NCBI GenBank assembly: GCA_964017185.1
Contig: OZ024874.1
Location: 54,663,356 to 54,727,355 of the forward strand
DNA length: 64,000 nt
From: Rugalucina vietnamica
Lineage: Eukaryota > Mollusca > Bivalvia > Lucinida > Lucinidae
Reading direction: 5' to 3'
Below the pieces are notes generated by a model. It was not told the DNA's origin and searched no databases. It saw nothing but the letters and a program-made list of their open reading frames with translations. Positions 1 to 11,080 of the stretch are shown here, piece by piece. Numbering within the stretch: the first letter of the stretch is position 1; every line of letters begins with the position of its first letter. Made by a program: the position numbers and the translations under genes.

Positions 1-1219
1 GTTACTGGGCCCAGAACGCTTCGCAGCCATCTTATGCCAGGCTCCGGGTTTGTATCTTAACGCAGTCTTGCAGCAAAGAATTGACAATCCATCCAAGTTC
101 GAAGAACCACATTGTTGGACACCTAGTTAATTATCGTTTACTCAACCCATCTACCAAGAGACCAACAGCACAAATTTTCAGTTCACTTCCCTCTTTCCGA
201 TAACAAAAACCCCCATAGTCGGGTTTGTAAATCAAAAGGAAAGAAGTACATTGAATGCCTTAATTATTTTAAAGAATTCCTGTATCCCCTGGATAAAGCC
301 TACCTCTCTGGGACATTCAGTCTAAATTAAGATCGACCACTTTTAGGCGTGCCCAATGACCGGTTCTGAATAATTAGATGTTTGAGCCAAGGCCCAGAAA
401 GCAAATGCATTAAGGACCAGTTTCTTTTCTCCCTAGGCAGCTATCTGAACTGACGGGTCCATGGGGGTTACAGACACTCAATTTTGCCATTGACTGCAAC
501 TTACATACTGTGTATTTTAAGGGAACCAAAGTGGAGGATACCAACTTCGTGAACAGCCAAACTGATGTCAGTCTTCAATGAACTCACACATAGCCATTTT
601 TCGGCTTTCTGTGTTGCGGCTTATACAGATTTATCGCACAAGCCAGTTAGGAGACGCGATTCTTATCATTAAATAAAAGGATATACAAGAATTCCCTTTT
701 AGCTGATTTCATCTCCCTTAAACAGCTTAAAATAATCAACTCGCATAATCTTTCTGTTTTTCTTATCTTGTATTTAAATGAGTATTTTCTAGAAGGAGGA
801 ATTGTCTATTTTTTATAGTACAAATAGTACTGCCATTTTCGCAAACGGTTTCAGGCAAACGTGGTTACATTTTTCATAAATCAGCAATCTGATCGCATAT
901 GGTCCGCGGTTAAACACTACTGAAAAATTTCCTATTTTCCAGAAATTGACTACTGTGAACAAAAAGAAACAACTCGAGCATTTGCACTAAATAATATATC
1001 TATTCGTTTTGCCTCCCCTTAACTACCATGTGTAAGTTACGAATACACATTTATGTAAAATGTAGTTTTTAATCACATTTGAGGGTGAAATAACTAGGGT
1101 TCCGACAAAGCACACACCATGTGACTACTCTTCGAACTTAGACGGGTTCTCACTGTTTGCTGCAAGGCAACATTAAAATTTAAACCAGGATATGACATGC
1201 GAAGACACTAAAACGTCCC
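1..1219. other. Non-coding stretch, nothing recognised
   Basis: No reading frame of useful length, splice-bounded exon or repeat that I recognise. The base composition is AT-rich and similar to the spacers elsewhere in the window. Confidence 0.5.
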
Positions 1220-1287
1220 ATCAGGAAAACATGTCTATGCAATGAATACTCCTTTTCATAGCAAAACTGGAGTATGCAGAGGAAAAA
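1220..1287 (-). repeat. MITE-A copy, right end only
   Basis: Begins ATCAGGAAAACATG, the right terminal repeat of the MITE-A family, and continues through the family's AGCAAAACTGG segment in reverse orientation. It stops where the 0.6-kb repeat at 1288 begins. The left three quarters of the MITE are missing. Confidence 0.6.
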
Positions 1288-1886
1288 GGTACACGTAGGC
1301 AAAGATCAGGAAAAGGCGCAATCAGAAAAAGAATCCCACTCCAAAAACCGAGGTGGGGAAAAACCAAACAAACAATCAGGTACGTATACCATAACAACAT
1401 ACATATATCGTAAGCCGAATGAGCAGCTATTTTCCCAATAGGTGGCCACTCAGTTACCTAAACTTAACTAAAAATATGAAAACATACATAAGGCGCCAAC
1501 AGCACAAAAAAATTTAAATACCAAGACATAAAACAAAAAGAACCACCACAGAAGTATCGCCTTGGAACGATCAGTAACACAAAGTTACAGGCGGGCGTAA
1601 ACCGGTTTTACATGACCATAACCTCATCCTCAGCTTCTGCAGTGGTTCATAACATTTAGTTAGTTCTTCGGTCCTCGTGGTGAATCACTAACTAGTCAAT
1701 GAATCATCAAGAACAAACAAATAAATCACGATAAGCATCCTGATGAATCAAAAACCAGGACTCACAGATTGAGTAAGCTGCCCGACGATGGAGATCCCTG
1801 GGCGCCGAATAACCTACTAACTCCGGAGCAAAAGAAAAAACACCAGTTGGACCCCGGTGGGCCAAGCAACAGACAAGAAGCTCCGG
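1288..1886 (+). repeat. 0.6-kb dispersed repeat (R600), copy 1, full length
   Basis: Matches 28820-29414 nearly end to end, from GGTACACGTAGG to AAGAAGCTCCGG; shorter relatives lie at 34652-34925 and 57571-57955. I could not assign it to a known class. It carries no long frame; the short minus-strand frame 1707-1892 is conserved in copy 2 but matches nothing I know. No terminal inverted repeat or clear target duplication is visible. Confidence 0.7.
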
Positions 1887-2030
1887 TCCCAACCAACTAA
1901 AATGAATAGCTTTAAGTCGAGGCCATCATAAAGTCTGACACCCGACCCACCGGCGTGCAATTAAAGAAGGCAGCATAGTTATCAACCATGATTGGGTTAA
2001 AAACTAAGCATGCAGACTGTAACATTCAAG

Positions 2031-4111
2031 TTATAACATATACGTCTGTAAAGAAAAATCATTACTTCCTATAAGTTTCTTAAATTGGTAAACCAAGTCA
2101 CCATAAAATTCAGGTTCCGAAACGACCTCACTTAAAAGCGTCTTTAACCCAACATTATATTTGGAAATCAATTCATAGTGTCTACGATAAAATTTAGACA
2201 AGCTTTTTCGAAGTTTATGGTACCGATAGCCCTGTTGGATAAGTTTGGCCGTGTAACATTTATTTCGAGCGTTGAAGTCTGTAACATTATTGCAGACTCG
2301 GTTGCGAAATGTATACGAGGCGTACACCATAAGAAGCACGACGAGGAACGTCACCATCTAAAAACGGAAAAGTTACTATATCAAAATCAAAGTCATCGCG
2401 CTTATCATAAATTTTAGAAGAAACAAATCCATTTGAAACAGAAAGATGTAGATCTAAAAAGGGGGCTTCGATATCTGAGATATTGGCTTTGTTCAACTGT
2501 AGTTCTGGTGGATAAATTTGATTGACCATACCTTCAAAATAAGGGTTGTCAATGTTCAAAAGGTCATCGAGGTACCTAGAAGTGGAATTAAAAGCCTCGA
2601 TAACATCAGCTTGATTATCATGGTTGAGAGAATCCATGAAATCTCTTTCGTAGCAGTATAAAATTAAATCAGCTACGAGAGGTGCGCAATTTGTACCCAT
2701 CGGAATTCCAACAATTTGTCTGTATAACTTGGTCCCAAATCTAATATAAATATTATCCAGGAGATAGGATAAGGCGTCGCACACATTCTGACATGACCAA
2801 AGAGTATACCGACTTTGGTCAGAGGAAGTGAAAAAAGCCTTTCTGTCATTACATGCCAAATAAAGTGAACCATAGTTTTTTAATGCCCTTTTGAAGGTCC
2901 ACTCTATCAAATCCAGAAGTTTTTCTTTAATTAGATTATGTGGTAATGTTGTATACAGAGTAGAAAAATCATATGTGAATAAGCTCGTCGCACGGAACCC
3001 TCTACACTTCAATTTACTGAGCACCTCGCCAGAATTTTTTATTGACCAAAACCAATTTTTATTTGAAGTTTCATACACTGTCTCACAGTATCTTATAACA
3101 TGAGATTTGATAGCAGTAAGACAGGAAGTTAATAATTTAGAAAGTTCAGTAGTAGTACAAGAGCTAGAATTTGCAATAAATCTAGCTTTGTATGGTCTTT
3201 TGTGAAACTTAGGAAACCAATACATCGTAGGAAGTTTGTCTTGGCCTTAATTGACACAAACAGAAAACTTAACAGGTAAATCGTCTAAGTGAGCATTACC
3301 TACAGACATTTCATCAGTATCTGTCTCCAGATAAGCCCTGGTACCATCAAGCTCCTGTTTTAAGGTGTTAACGTAGTGAAGCCTACAAACGACAACAGCA
3401 TTGTTTGCGGCTTTGTCTGCCGGAACCAAGACATATTTTCTATGAAATTCTTGTATACCCTGCTTCAAATGCCTAAATGACGATTTGGGTTTAGGAGGTA
3501 AAAGATTAGTATTTTGTGAATAAAACTTTATACGTTTATCCACGATAGTGAAGATACTTCTTTTCCATTCTTTAAGAGCATTATCCTCAACACCCTCTCG
3601 TTTACACCATCGATTACCGAAATCATTCAATGCAGATGCAATCTCCTCTCTACATTTGTCGAAATTAATGTAAGAAGGGAATCTATATTTCGGACCTTTA
3701 GAAACAATTTTGCGAATTCTAGAATCCGAAATTATTTTTAAATTTCTAGTAACTATATGTCCGGCTGGTTGATAAACATATTTTGAATCTTTACAATCTC
3801 AAGACTTAGCAGTATCAGCATGAATATCAAGATCAGAAACAAGTTTATTGAAATTAAAAATAGTATTTCTGATTGGTTTATTATATTTGTAACAAATAAT
3901 AAGAGGTTCTGAATTTTGAAAGTACGTAGGTATAGACTTTATCACTGATTTATCCTGGAATATGCTAGGTAAATCAATAAAGTCAATTCTTTTATTAATG
4001 AAAGGAATTTTAATAAAACTTCTAATGTGATTAGATTCGGAATCGATAAATGGACGAAGAGCATGCTGAGTATAACATCTTGTTAACCTATTATTCTTAG
4101 TTTTTGCGGGT
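2031..4111 (-). pseudogene. Penelope-like element reverse transcriptase, decayed
   Basis: A reverse transcriptase of the Penelope-like type, read on the minus strand. From the 5' side there is a segment around 4100-3800 (IKIPFINKRIDFIDLPSIF), a spacer with a PAGH motif, then KYVLVPADKAANN near 3430. The RT core follows: YKARFIANSSS, TYDFSTLYTTLP, the GIPMG motif, and the catalytic SRYLDDLL motif with its YLDD box near 2565, then FLDLHLSV. The C-terminal part lies at 2031-2300. Breaks are in-frame stops at 3799-3801 and 3245-3247 and a frameshift near 2290, so it is inactive. The 5' side is cut off by MITE-A at 4112. No GIY-YIG endonuclease is seen after the RT domain. The family assignment rests on motif recognition alone; another RT class with this core is possible. 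Confidence 0.72.
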
Positions 4112-4302
4112 CCAAAACATAGATTGAATTCTAACGTGTATCCACAATCTATGTTTTGGACAAAAATAAGAGAAAATATCAAAAATTCCTTCTGAAAATT
4201 ATTTCTAATTTTTACAACTTCAGAAAAAAAATCTACAGAAAATTATTTTTAATTTTACAACTTAAGAAAAATCTGTTTATTACATGGGCATGTTTTCGTA
4301 AT
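4112..4302 (-). repeat. MITE-A copy, 3'-truncated, inserted in the RT pseudogene
   Basis: The left terminal repeat ATTACGAAAACATG reads in reverse at 4302, and the central inverted repeat (AAACATAGATT ... ACAATCTATGTTT) lies at 4113-4160. The right half of the MITE is missing. It forms the present upstream edge of the RT pseudogene. Confidence 0.75.
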
Positions 4303-5490
4303 GAGATTCCTGTTAGCATCAAATGAAATTGGCATTGTGACTGATTTATCATCCACGATCATCACCTTAAACAAAATTAATAATAAACAGCATAGTAAAC
4401 AAAAAAAAAACAACATATAACCAATGTTCGTTGACATGGCGGCAATATATGTTCGTCATTTTCCAGCCTAACATCGCTCTTTTGGAATCTAAAGGTTAGC
4501 AGTTCATGGAATAAGACGCTAAAACACCAGATTATTCCTTTCTCCACGACTTATTCACATATTGATGGCGTTTGAGACGCCTTTTGTCTCTTTTTACGCG
4601 AAATGTCATACCCTAAATTACCCATTACGGCCCTGGCTTATTGCCTCTATTGTTTTACCCCCGGAACTGTGTTATCAATTAAGAGGAGAAGATGGCGTAG
4701 TTGTGTCACGCTTTATTGCTTCTACCAGAGAAAATTGCAAATTCTGTTGCCGAAAAAGAGAAGTTTGAAGCCCGAACGGAAGTATATGAGTTATGGTCCA
4801 CTTTCAAAACCTTGGAATTCGTTTGCCAAAGATAAATTGCGCTGTGGTTTTAGATGTCGCATTAACCAGAAGAGCTCATAATTCTGATATTGGATGCCAT
4901 ACTTCGACAGCAATGGATCAACCGGAACTATAGTCGTATTTCAATATAGGCACATAAGCGAGCAATCGATTTCACTAGCGCTCAGGTAAATTTACGGAGA
5001 CTTTCCGATAATATCCGATATTGGCCGGCGATATTCGATTATCATTCGGCTAATCTGTCCAGGTAATGTCAGTGTTGCCTGGGGACAGTTGTTGTAGGGA
5101 TTAAAGATTTCATCGCTTTACTTTAGCAGCTTTCTCTGCAGCTTTCTCTGTGTGAAAACTTGATTTTAAAAGACTAAATGCATGACGCAGGGACCGGGGG
5201 TATTCATCTGCTATCCCCATGTCACTTCGGATGATATTATATAGGATATAACAGAGAACCAAAGTAAACAAAATCATTCGTCTTGCAGACGCGGACACGC
5301 CTTTGCATTTTCAAGATGATTTAAGAAGCTGTATATTTTCATAGACTTCATTAGTTGTTTGTAACCTTATATGGAGTATAAACGTGTTGTTCCCCTTTAG
5401 AAAATATTTGCGCAGTAGTTAACATATTGTTAAAAATAAATTTAGAAGGCTATCAGGATCCGAATGTGAAAGACACATATAAAATAATAC
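4303..5490. other. Non-coding stretch with one weak short frame
   Basis: No supported gene. A minus-strand frame (5110-5298) would give about 55 residues from its first ATG, with a hydrophobic segment. It has no splice, homology or codon evidence, so I do not call it a gene. Confidence 0.45.
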
Positions 5491-5766
5491 ATTACGAAAA
5501 CATGCCCATGCAATATACAGAGATTTTTAAAGTTGTAAAAAATGAAAAAATTCAGTAGAAAAATCTCAATATTTTTCTTATTTTGCTTAAAACATAGATT
5601 GTGGGTACACGTTAGAACCGCCTCGGCGAGGCGGTTCTAACGAGTACCCACAATCTATGTTTTGGAGCAAAAATAAGAAAAATAGGTATACCCCTGCAAA
5701 CCCCAGTTTTGCTATATAAAAGTGGGGTATAAGGGGGTAAATATTACACGGACGTGTTTTCCTGAT
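5491..5766 (+). repeat. MITE-A, full-length copy
   Basis: About 276 bp. The terminal inverted repeats are imperfect, about 27 bp (ATTACGAAAACATGCCC against ATCAGGAAAACACGTCC in reverse). The centre is a large palindrome: AAACATAGATTGTGGGTAC, then GTTAGAACCGCC facing GGCGGTTCTAAC, then GTACCCACAATCTATGTTT. A TATATAAAAGTGGGG segment follows. It has no coding capacity. It is the best copy for defining the family. Confidence 0.85.
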
Positions 5767-6450
5767 GATACGTTTTTCTTTATATAGAAATTAAATGTAA
5801 TTCGCGCCAAATAAATGAATTAAGAATATTTATACATTTTCGCTGGGTAAAAAAAACAAAAACTTTGATATTCACAGTTTATATATCATGAAAGATATAA
5901 CCGGGCGGTGATGACCTGCACAGCGCTGAAACACCATTTTCCACCGGTTATTCTTCTTATCCAAGTATGCAGTTCAACCTTGATACAGTTTTAATGATAA
6001 ACAATCTGGTCTTTGTCTGACATGGTCAGAAATGCCGACCAAAAGTAGGTTTTCACGCTTTGCTGATTATAAGGTAGTTAAAACGATCATCATGGATGAC
6101 TAGATCAGGGGTTAACACCTGACATGCAGCGTATTTAGGCTGTCGCCGCAAGGTATTAAAGGCACGCTTCTTATAAAAACATTCTCACATGATAATTTGG
6201 CAGCGTCATAGGAAAGCTGTTTTGACAGACAAAACTGATTCTGCTATCAGGAGGCTACTCTTAGCCAAGTCTGCATATAGAGATCTAGATTCTTAAAACG
6301 AAATTTCATGTTTAATTAAACTACATTTTTGTTTTGTTAATTTAAAAGCACCATGCGGTGTAAACCTGACATGCCTCAATAAATACAAACGGTTTATTTT
6401 CTATGGCAGGTCAAGAAACAATCGCATGTACAAGAATAAAATACCAAATG

Positions 6451-6557
6451 GGCCTTCGCATGAGAAAACAAGTTTGGTTTCCGACCAGGTCAGGCACAAA
6501 CCGGCCTGTACAGTCACAGAAGCAGGCTAGAAGTTTAAAATTTCGTATTTAAGCGAA
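6451..6557 (+). repeat. MITE-B fragment, left half
   Basis: Shares CCGACCAGGTCAGGCACAAA and CACAGAAGCAGGCTAGAAG with the left half of MITE-B copies elsewhere, for example 54106-54342. The palindromic centre and right end are absent. Confidence 0.6.
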
Positions 6558-6644
6558 AACAAAGACGCGGAAACTTGCCATTTTCATTGAGAATTATCTC
6601 AAATTATTTCTTTGTCGTCAAGGATTTCATATATCGCATATAAC

Positions 6645-6645
6645 A

Positions 6646-6689
<44 letters not shown>

Positions 6690-6690
6690 A
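6645..6690 (+). repeat. (GAAA)n microsatellite
   Basis: About eleven GAAA units followed by a short ATGA run. Simple sequence, non-coding. Confidence 0.95.
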
Positions 6691-7169
6691 ATGAATGAAT
6701 GCGCATTTCACGAATCCGTAATAACACATATTTAGGTTGATAAATGTAGGAGTCTTCTCTACTACGATACATGTATAATGATTAAATGTTTTTGTTTCGT
6801 GTCAAAATGCTTTGAGAAAGATAGATTTTAAATATCTTTGAATTCTTCACCTTGGTTAAATAAAGCATGCATAATGTGTTATGGCACAGTGTCATCACCA
6901 TGCACCGCTTTCGGTAAATGAGTAATAATACTCGTTCGGTTTGCTCAATTATATCTCGAGTATGTGCGAAATACGTAACTTAAATGGATTACATGTAATT
7001 TGATTTCTTTAATTGTTGTCGGAATTCAACTGTTCATGCGATGATCGCTTTAAACGTTTATGTTTGATGTTTTTGTTCTTTAATTAAAGGTTATAAAAGA
7101 TGCTATTTTGTTTGGATTGACTTTGAATGACAGATATCGAGCACTCGTCCTGTTGCGGATTACAGCATC

Positions 7170-7197
<28 letters not shown>
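7170..7197 (+). repeat. Poly-A run
   Basis: An uninterrupted A run of 28 bases. No retroposon body is recognisable immediately upstream. Confidence 0.9.
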
Positions 7198-7204
<7 letters not shown>

Positions 7205-8329
7205 ACCTCATGAAATAATTATAAAAAAGATTCTCATAAAAATAAAATGATAAATTAAATGAGTAGAACGTGATTGCGAATTTAACACAGTGTCATTACT
7301 AATTGACATTATGCAATCATGAGCGAGTTGACATCTGTGTTTTCAATTCGGCATCTACTGCCGAAAAAGGAGAAAAAAATATGGTAAAGTTTAATGTTTT
7401 ATTTCCGCAAAATATCACTCTCTAACTTAAGCCTATTAATTATCCATATGAAATTCTTTATTACACTATCAGTCATCAAATACATTTCATTTTCATATTA
7501 GAGCAATAATCTTCGCCCACGGCATTAATACCTGGAAATTTAGTCGGGTCTTATCGGTGCATTTTACGGATACTCACGGAAATTCCAGACAGAAAATAAT
7601 ATTTATTATTTTTTTGGTCAATGCTCAAACAGACCAAATTATCGTTGAGCTCCAAAAATAAAAAATACACCAGATTAAAGTATAATATTTCTACTACATT
7701 GGACCGTTTGTGACGCCTAACATTTATGTAAAATTATAGCTTAAAATTGTTGCTGAAGTCATGTACCTAGGCGTATTTAACCGCGTTTTACGGAAATTTT
7801 GCTATATATTTAATTAAATTGCGTACAACAAGACGGCCGTCCCCAAACAGACCATTTTATAATAGCGCTACGTCAAAAATTTAAAAACTGTGGTAAAGAC
7901 AAAGGATTATGCTTTCTAACGCCGTTCGTGATATAAAAATATCATAAGAAGTAAGAAAGTTACCAAGTGTTAAATATTTTTTCCCTATATGTTTTATACA
8001 ATTTATTGGCCAATACCTGTAGAACTGCTAGTACGAGTAAAGTACCCCATGGGACATACGGTCTTCGGTTGAGGTTATCGCTCTAAGTTCAGTCGTGTCA
8101 GATATTCTCACAACGACAAATGATCCACTATGCGACGAGATAAAAATAAGGGTAAAACACATGCTAAGACGGCGACAATTTTAATAACTTGAATATAACT
8201 AAACTATGAACCGATGAATGGAAAATAGAATGTGAACAAAGAGAAGCAACTATAACGTTGACTTTAAATGATACTTCTTATCGTTTATTTCCCTGTTACT
8301 ACCATACCATGAGAATGGGCATTTATGAC

Positions 8330-8418
8330 TTATGCTAGAGCAATGGTCATGTTGGGACGTTGCTTCAAACAGGCACAGGCAAACCATCTAATTTTCACGG
8401 CCAAATGGGTGCAGGCCC
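8330..8418 (-). repeat. SINE-D remnant with internal deletion
   Basis: Reads GGTCATGTTGGGACGTTGC directly followed by the reverse of the SINE-D head (AGGCACAGGCAAACCATCT and CCAAATGGGTG). The middle of the element, seen at 32238-32515, is missing. Confidence 0.5.
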
Positions 8419-8745
8419 ATCTATGATTTTTAACCGATAATACGATAATACACATCCAGATAATGCGTAATACAATAATTTCTTAAGAGTTCAGCACCAG
8501 GCTTATCAGTCATATTCAATCCTGCCTCCTGGTTCTTTTCCATTTGCATCTTGTGGCATTTGAACATTTGGGAAGAAGTACTTCCGTGCATTTGGTAAGA
8601 TAACTGTTGTAAATGTGAATGTTCATGCTCAGTTTTATTGAAAGTTTACAACATAGACGCAAAAGGAAATGGACCAGTGAGTAAGTGGAACATTGTTGAT
8701 AAGAAGATGCTACTGATCACTAAGTAACTGAATGTTCGGGCATAC

Positions 8746-9006
8746 ATTACGAAAACATGCCCATGCAATAAACAGAAGTTAAAGTTGTAAAAAATGACAA
8801 TTTTCAGTATTTATATACATACATATATACGTATATGTATTTCTTATTTTTGTTCAAAACATAGATTGTCGGTACTAATGAGTACCCACAATCTATGTTT
8901 TGGAGCGAAAATAAGAAACCTAGGTATACTTCTGCATACCCAAGTTTTGCTACATAAAAGTGGGGCATAAGGTGGTATATATATTACACGGTCATGTCAT
9001 CCTGAT
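8746..9006 (+). repeat. MITE-A, near full-length copy
   Basis: Both ends are present (ATTACGAAAACATGCCC ... TGTCATCCTGAT). The central palindrome is shortened: the GAACCGCC arms of the 5491 copy are missing, leaving GTACTAATGAGTACC at the tip. Confidence 0.8.
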
Positions 9007-9958
9007 GAATTTATCTGTGTAGTTATTGAATTGCTCATGCATGTACAAGAATATATGTACACTGAAAAATACATGTACGTGCATATAAAGAACAATTTTT
9101 GATAAACTATAGTAAAACACTTTGCCCGTGCTGGTTAACCTTATGTGATAAAGTTTAGTAAACAATAAAAGTAGGGGTACCTACTTGCTTTAGACATGTT
9201 TCGAGTGCCATGTGAAACACATGGGCATGTCTTGTTTAGCATACTAGGATCTCATTGTTGATAACATACACATACATGTATAAAGCAGTAAAACTATGTC
9301 AAAGGTAAACCGGCAAGGTCAAAGTAATTGCACTATACTCATGTAAACTTGATGTTTACATTGGTGCCCCGGTAAAAGCTTAAACTTCTCAAATTAAAAT
9401 AAATACAAAATTATGAAAGTTCAATGTCATGAAATATGGAATGGTCAATGGAATGATTCGGCTTAATATCACCAAGCATTGGTTGATGTTTTGTATGACA
9501 TTTTTCCGTTGAAACCGAGCCACGTGATAAATCCATATCGTGCATAAGTAGCAAGCAAAGACGCATAACCTGGCTTATACACTCTCTAAAACATTCTTTC
9601 GCGGATGTCCTTGTTTTTTTTATTCTCTTGCGCCATCATAATGATTCATAAGATGGAATCGTCGGTGCACTTAATTCAGGAATCTAAACAATGTAGTCAC
9701 TTTACTATGCCCCCTTTAATCTGAAAACTATAATATTAATGGCGCAACCGCGCAAGCACACGCCTTTGGTATATAAAGAGAAAACGGATGTAGGTCTCAT
9801 CGGGCGACATTTTGAAGAGTCCACGTCGTAAGCGACCCAATGATCTATCCTAATGCCCTCTATGCGGCATGCATTTTTCACCACGCGAACATAAGCAATC
9901 ACAGTCTTCTTTCAGAGTCAAATAACGTTGACGCTATCCACTCTTGCTATCCTATACA
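9007..9958. other. Non-coding spacer
   Basis: No supported gene. The short minus-strand frame 9705-9902 has no recognisable domain. Confidence 0.45.
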
Positions 9959-10194
9959 TGAGCCACCTCATGGGAAAACAAACAAACTGTATATGCGAAA
10001 ACAAAGGCGCAGATCAGCTTCGTGGTAACCGCGAAGCTGATCAGCGCCTTTGTTTTCGCTACTCGGATAGTACAATTCCTCTTCTACTTAAATCCGAAAT
10101 TTCAAGCTTCTAGCTCTTTTCTGTGCTTGTACAGGCCGGTTTGTGTCGGACCTGTTCGGAAACCACATTGTTGGTTTTCCCACGAGGCGGCTCA
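9959..10194 (-). repeat. MITE-B, full-length copy downstream of the galactosyltransferase stop
   Basis: 236 bp with ends TGAGCCACCTCATGGGAAAAC and GGTTTTCCCACGAGGCGGCTCA. The core is an inverted repeat built of CAAAGGCGCAGATCAGCTTC and its complement. It starts about 80 bp past the stop codon of the galactosyltransferase, so it probably lies in the 3' untranslated or flanking region. Confidence 0.88.
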
Positions 10195-10272
10195 TATGTA
10201 TGCCCATTGTCCTTGGCCCAGATTACACGTGTGTGTGAAAGACTCTTGGTACTTCTACTTTTCCATAAAACA

Positions 10273-11080
10273 TTATGATACTTCTTTGGCATTTAATAAT
10301 CGCTTTGGTTGTTTCATCTGACCCGGACCCGACCCAAGGGTCTCTCCAATTACCAGTCTCTCCGGAACCGTTGCGTTTGTAGGTACCCAGCTTACAAACT
10401 CTGGTTTGCGACCAAATGGTCCAGGCGCCGGTTTTGGTGCAACCTTTGCTTGTACGTTTGTAATAACCTTTCCTTGTACAGCCGGTACATTAATAGGAGG
10501 GGATTTCGGTTGTATAGGTTTTACATTTTGAACTTTTCCTGGATTTGGATCGTTGCTTTCCGCACCATGTGCTTGTTCCGCGCTCTGTGTTTGTCTTGAT
10601 TCTATGACCATTGCTCTATGTGCCTCAAGCGCACCCTGAAGCTGAGCACGTCTGGCTTGTGCTAGCGCTACGTGTGTTGGAGTTGGTTTGAATTTAGCAG
10701 CAGAATTAGTTTTAGCATGGTTCTGGTTTTGAGCGGAACTGGTTTGATCTGGTTTTGGGCTCTGAGCAGAGCTAGTGAGCACTGGTTTCCCGTTTTGAGT
10801 AGCACTTATTTGAGCTGGTTTCGGAGTCTGTGGGAGTTTATTATTTGATTTATTTTTTGCTTGTTCGGCTTTCGCCTTTTCTCTTGCAATCTTGGCTAAT
10901 GCGGCTAGGACTGCGTCTATTTTTGCTTTGATGGGTTTGTTGTTCATAGTTTCAGTTTCGTTCATGGTGACATAGATCCAGGTATAAAGTGGACGGAATT
11001 CGAGCTTTAGTCTGGTGTATTTTATACTGTTTATGCCGTCTAGAAGTCTCCTGGCTCGAGTGGACCGGAGCATTGAGAAT
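10273..11080 (-). CDS. B4GALT exon 6: C-terminal catalytic end plus long low-complexity tail
   Basis: The acceptor is TAACTTTCAG at 11081. The first 45 or so codons are the conserved C-terminal end (RFSMLR, DGINSIKY, EFRPLYTWIYV). An uninterrupted tail of about 220 codons follows, rich in A, K, P, Q, S and T. It has a helix-prone stretch (AKIDAVLAALAKIAREKAKA) and loosely repeated KP-Q-SAQ blocks. The stop is TAA at 10273-10275. Family members normally end shortly after the catalytic domain, so the tail is lineage-specific or a recent extension. The frame remaining open over about 670 nt argues for selection or recent origin, but no expression evidence is available. Confidence 0.88.

Larger units (their letters stand above)
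5767..8745. other. AT-rich non-coding stretch with scattered repeats
   Basis: Contains a partial MITE-B, a GAAA microsatellite, a poly-A run and a SINE remnant, each listed separately. No exon or long frame is visible between them. Confidence 0.5.

Noticed and set aside
1707-1892. Small conserved protein in R600 (also at 29236-29427)
   Set aside because: Similarity follows from the copies being nearly identical DNA; no recognisable domain and no evidence of coding constraint.
5110-5298. Short frame with a hydrophobic segment, possible small membrane protein
   Set aside because: The frame opens with GTG; from the first ATG only about 55 codons remain and nothing else supports expression.
10110-10292. 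Short coding frames within MITE-B copies
   Set aside because: They recur in every MITE-B copy because the palindrome is open by chance; no conservation of a start or stop.
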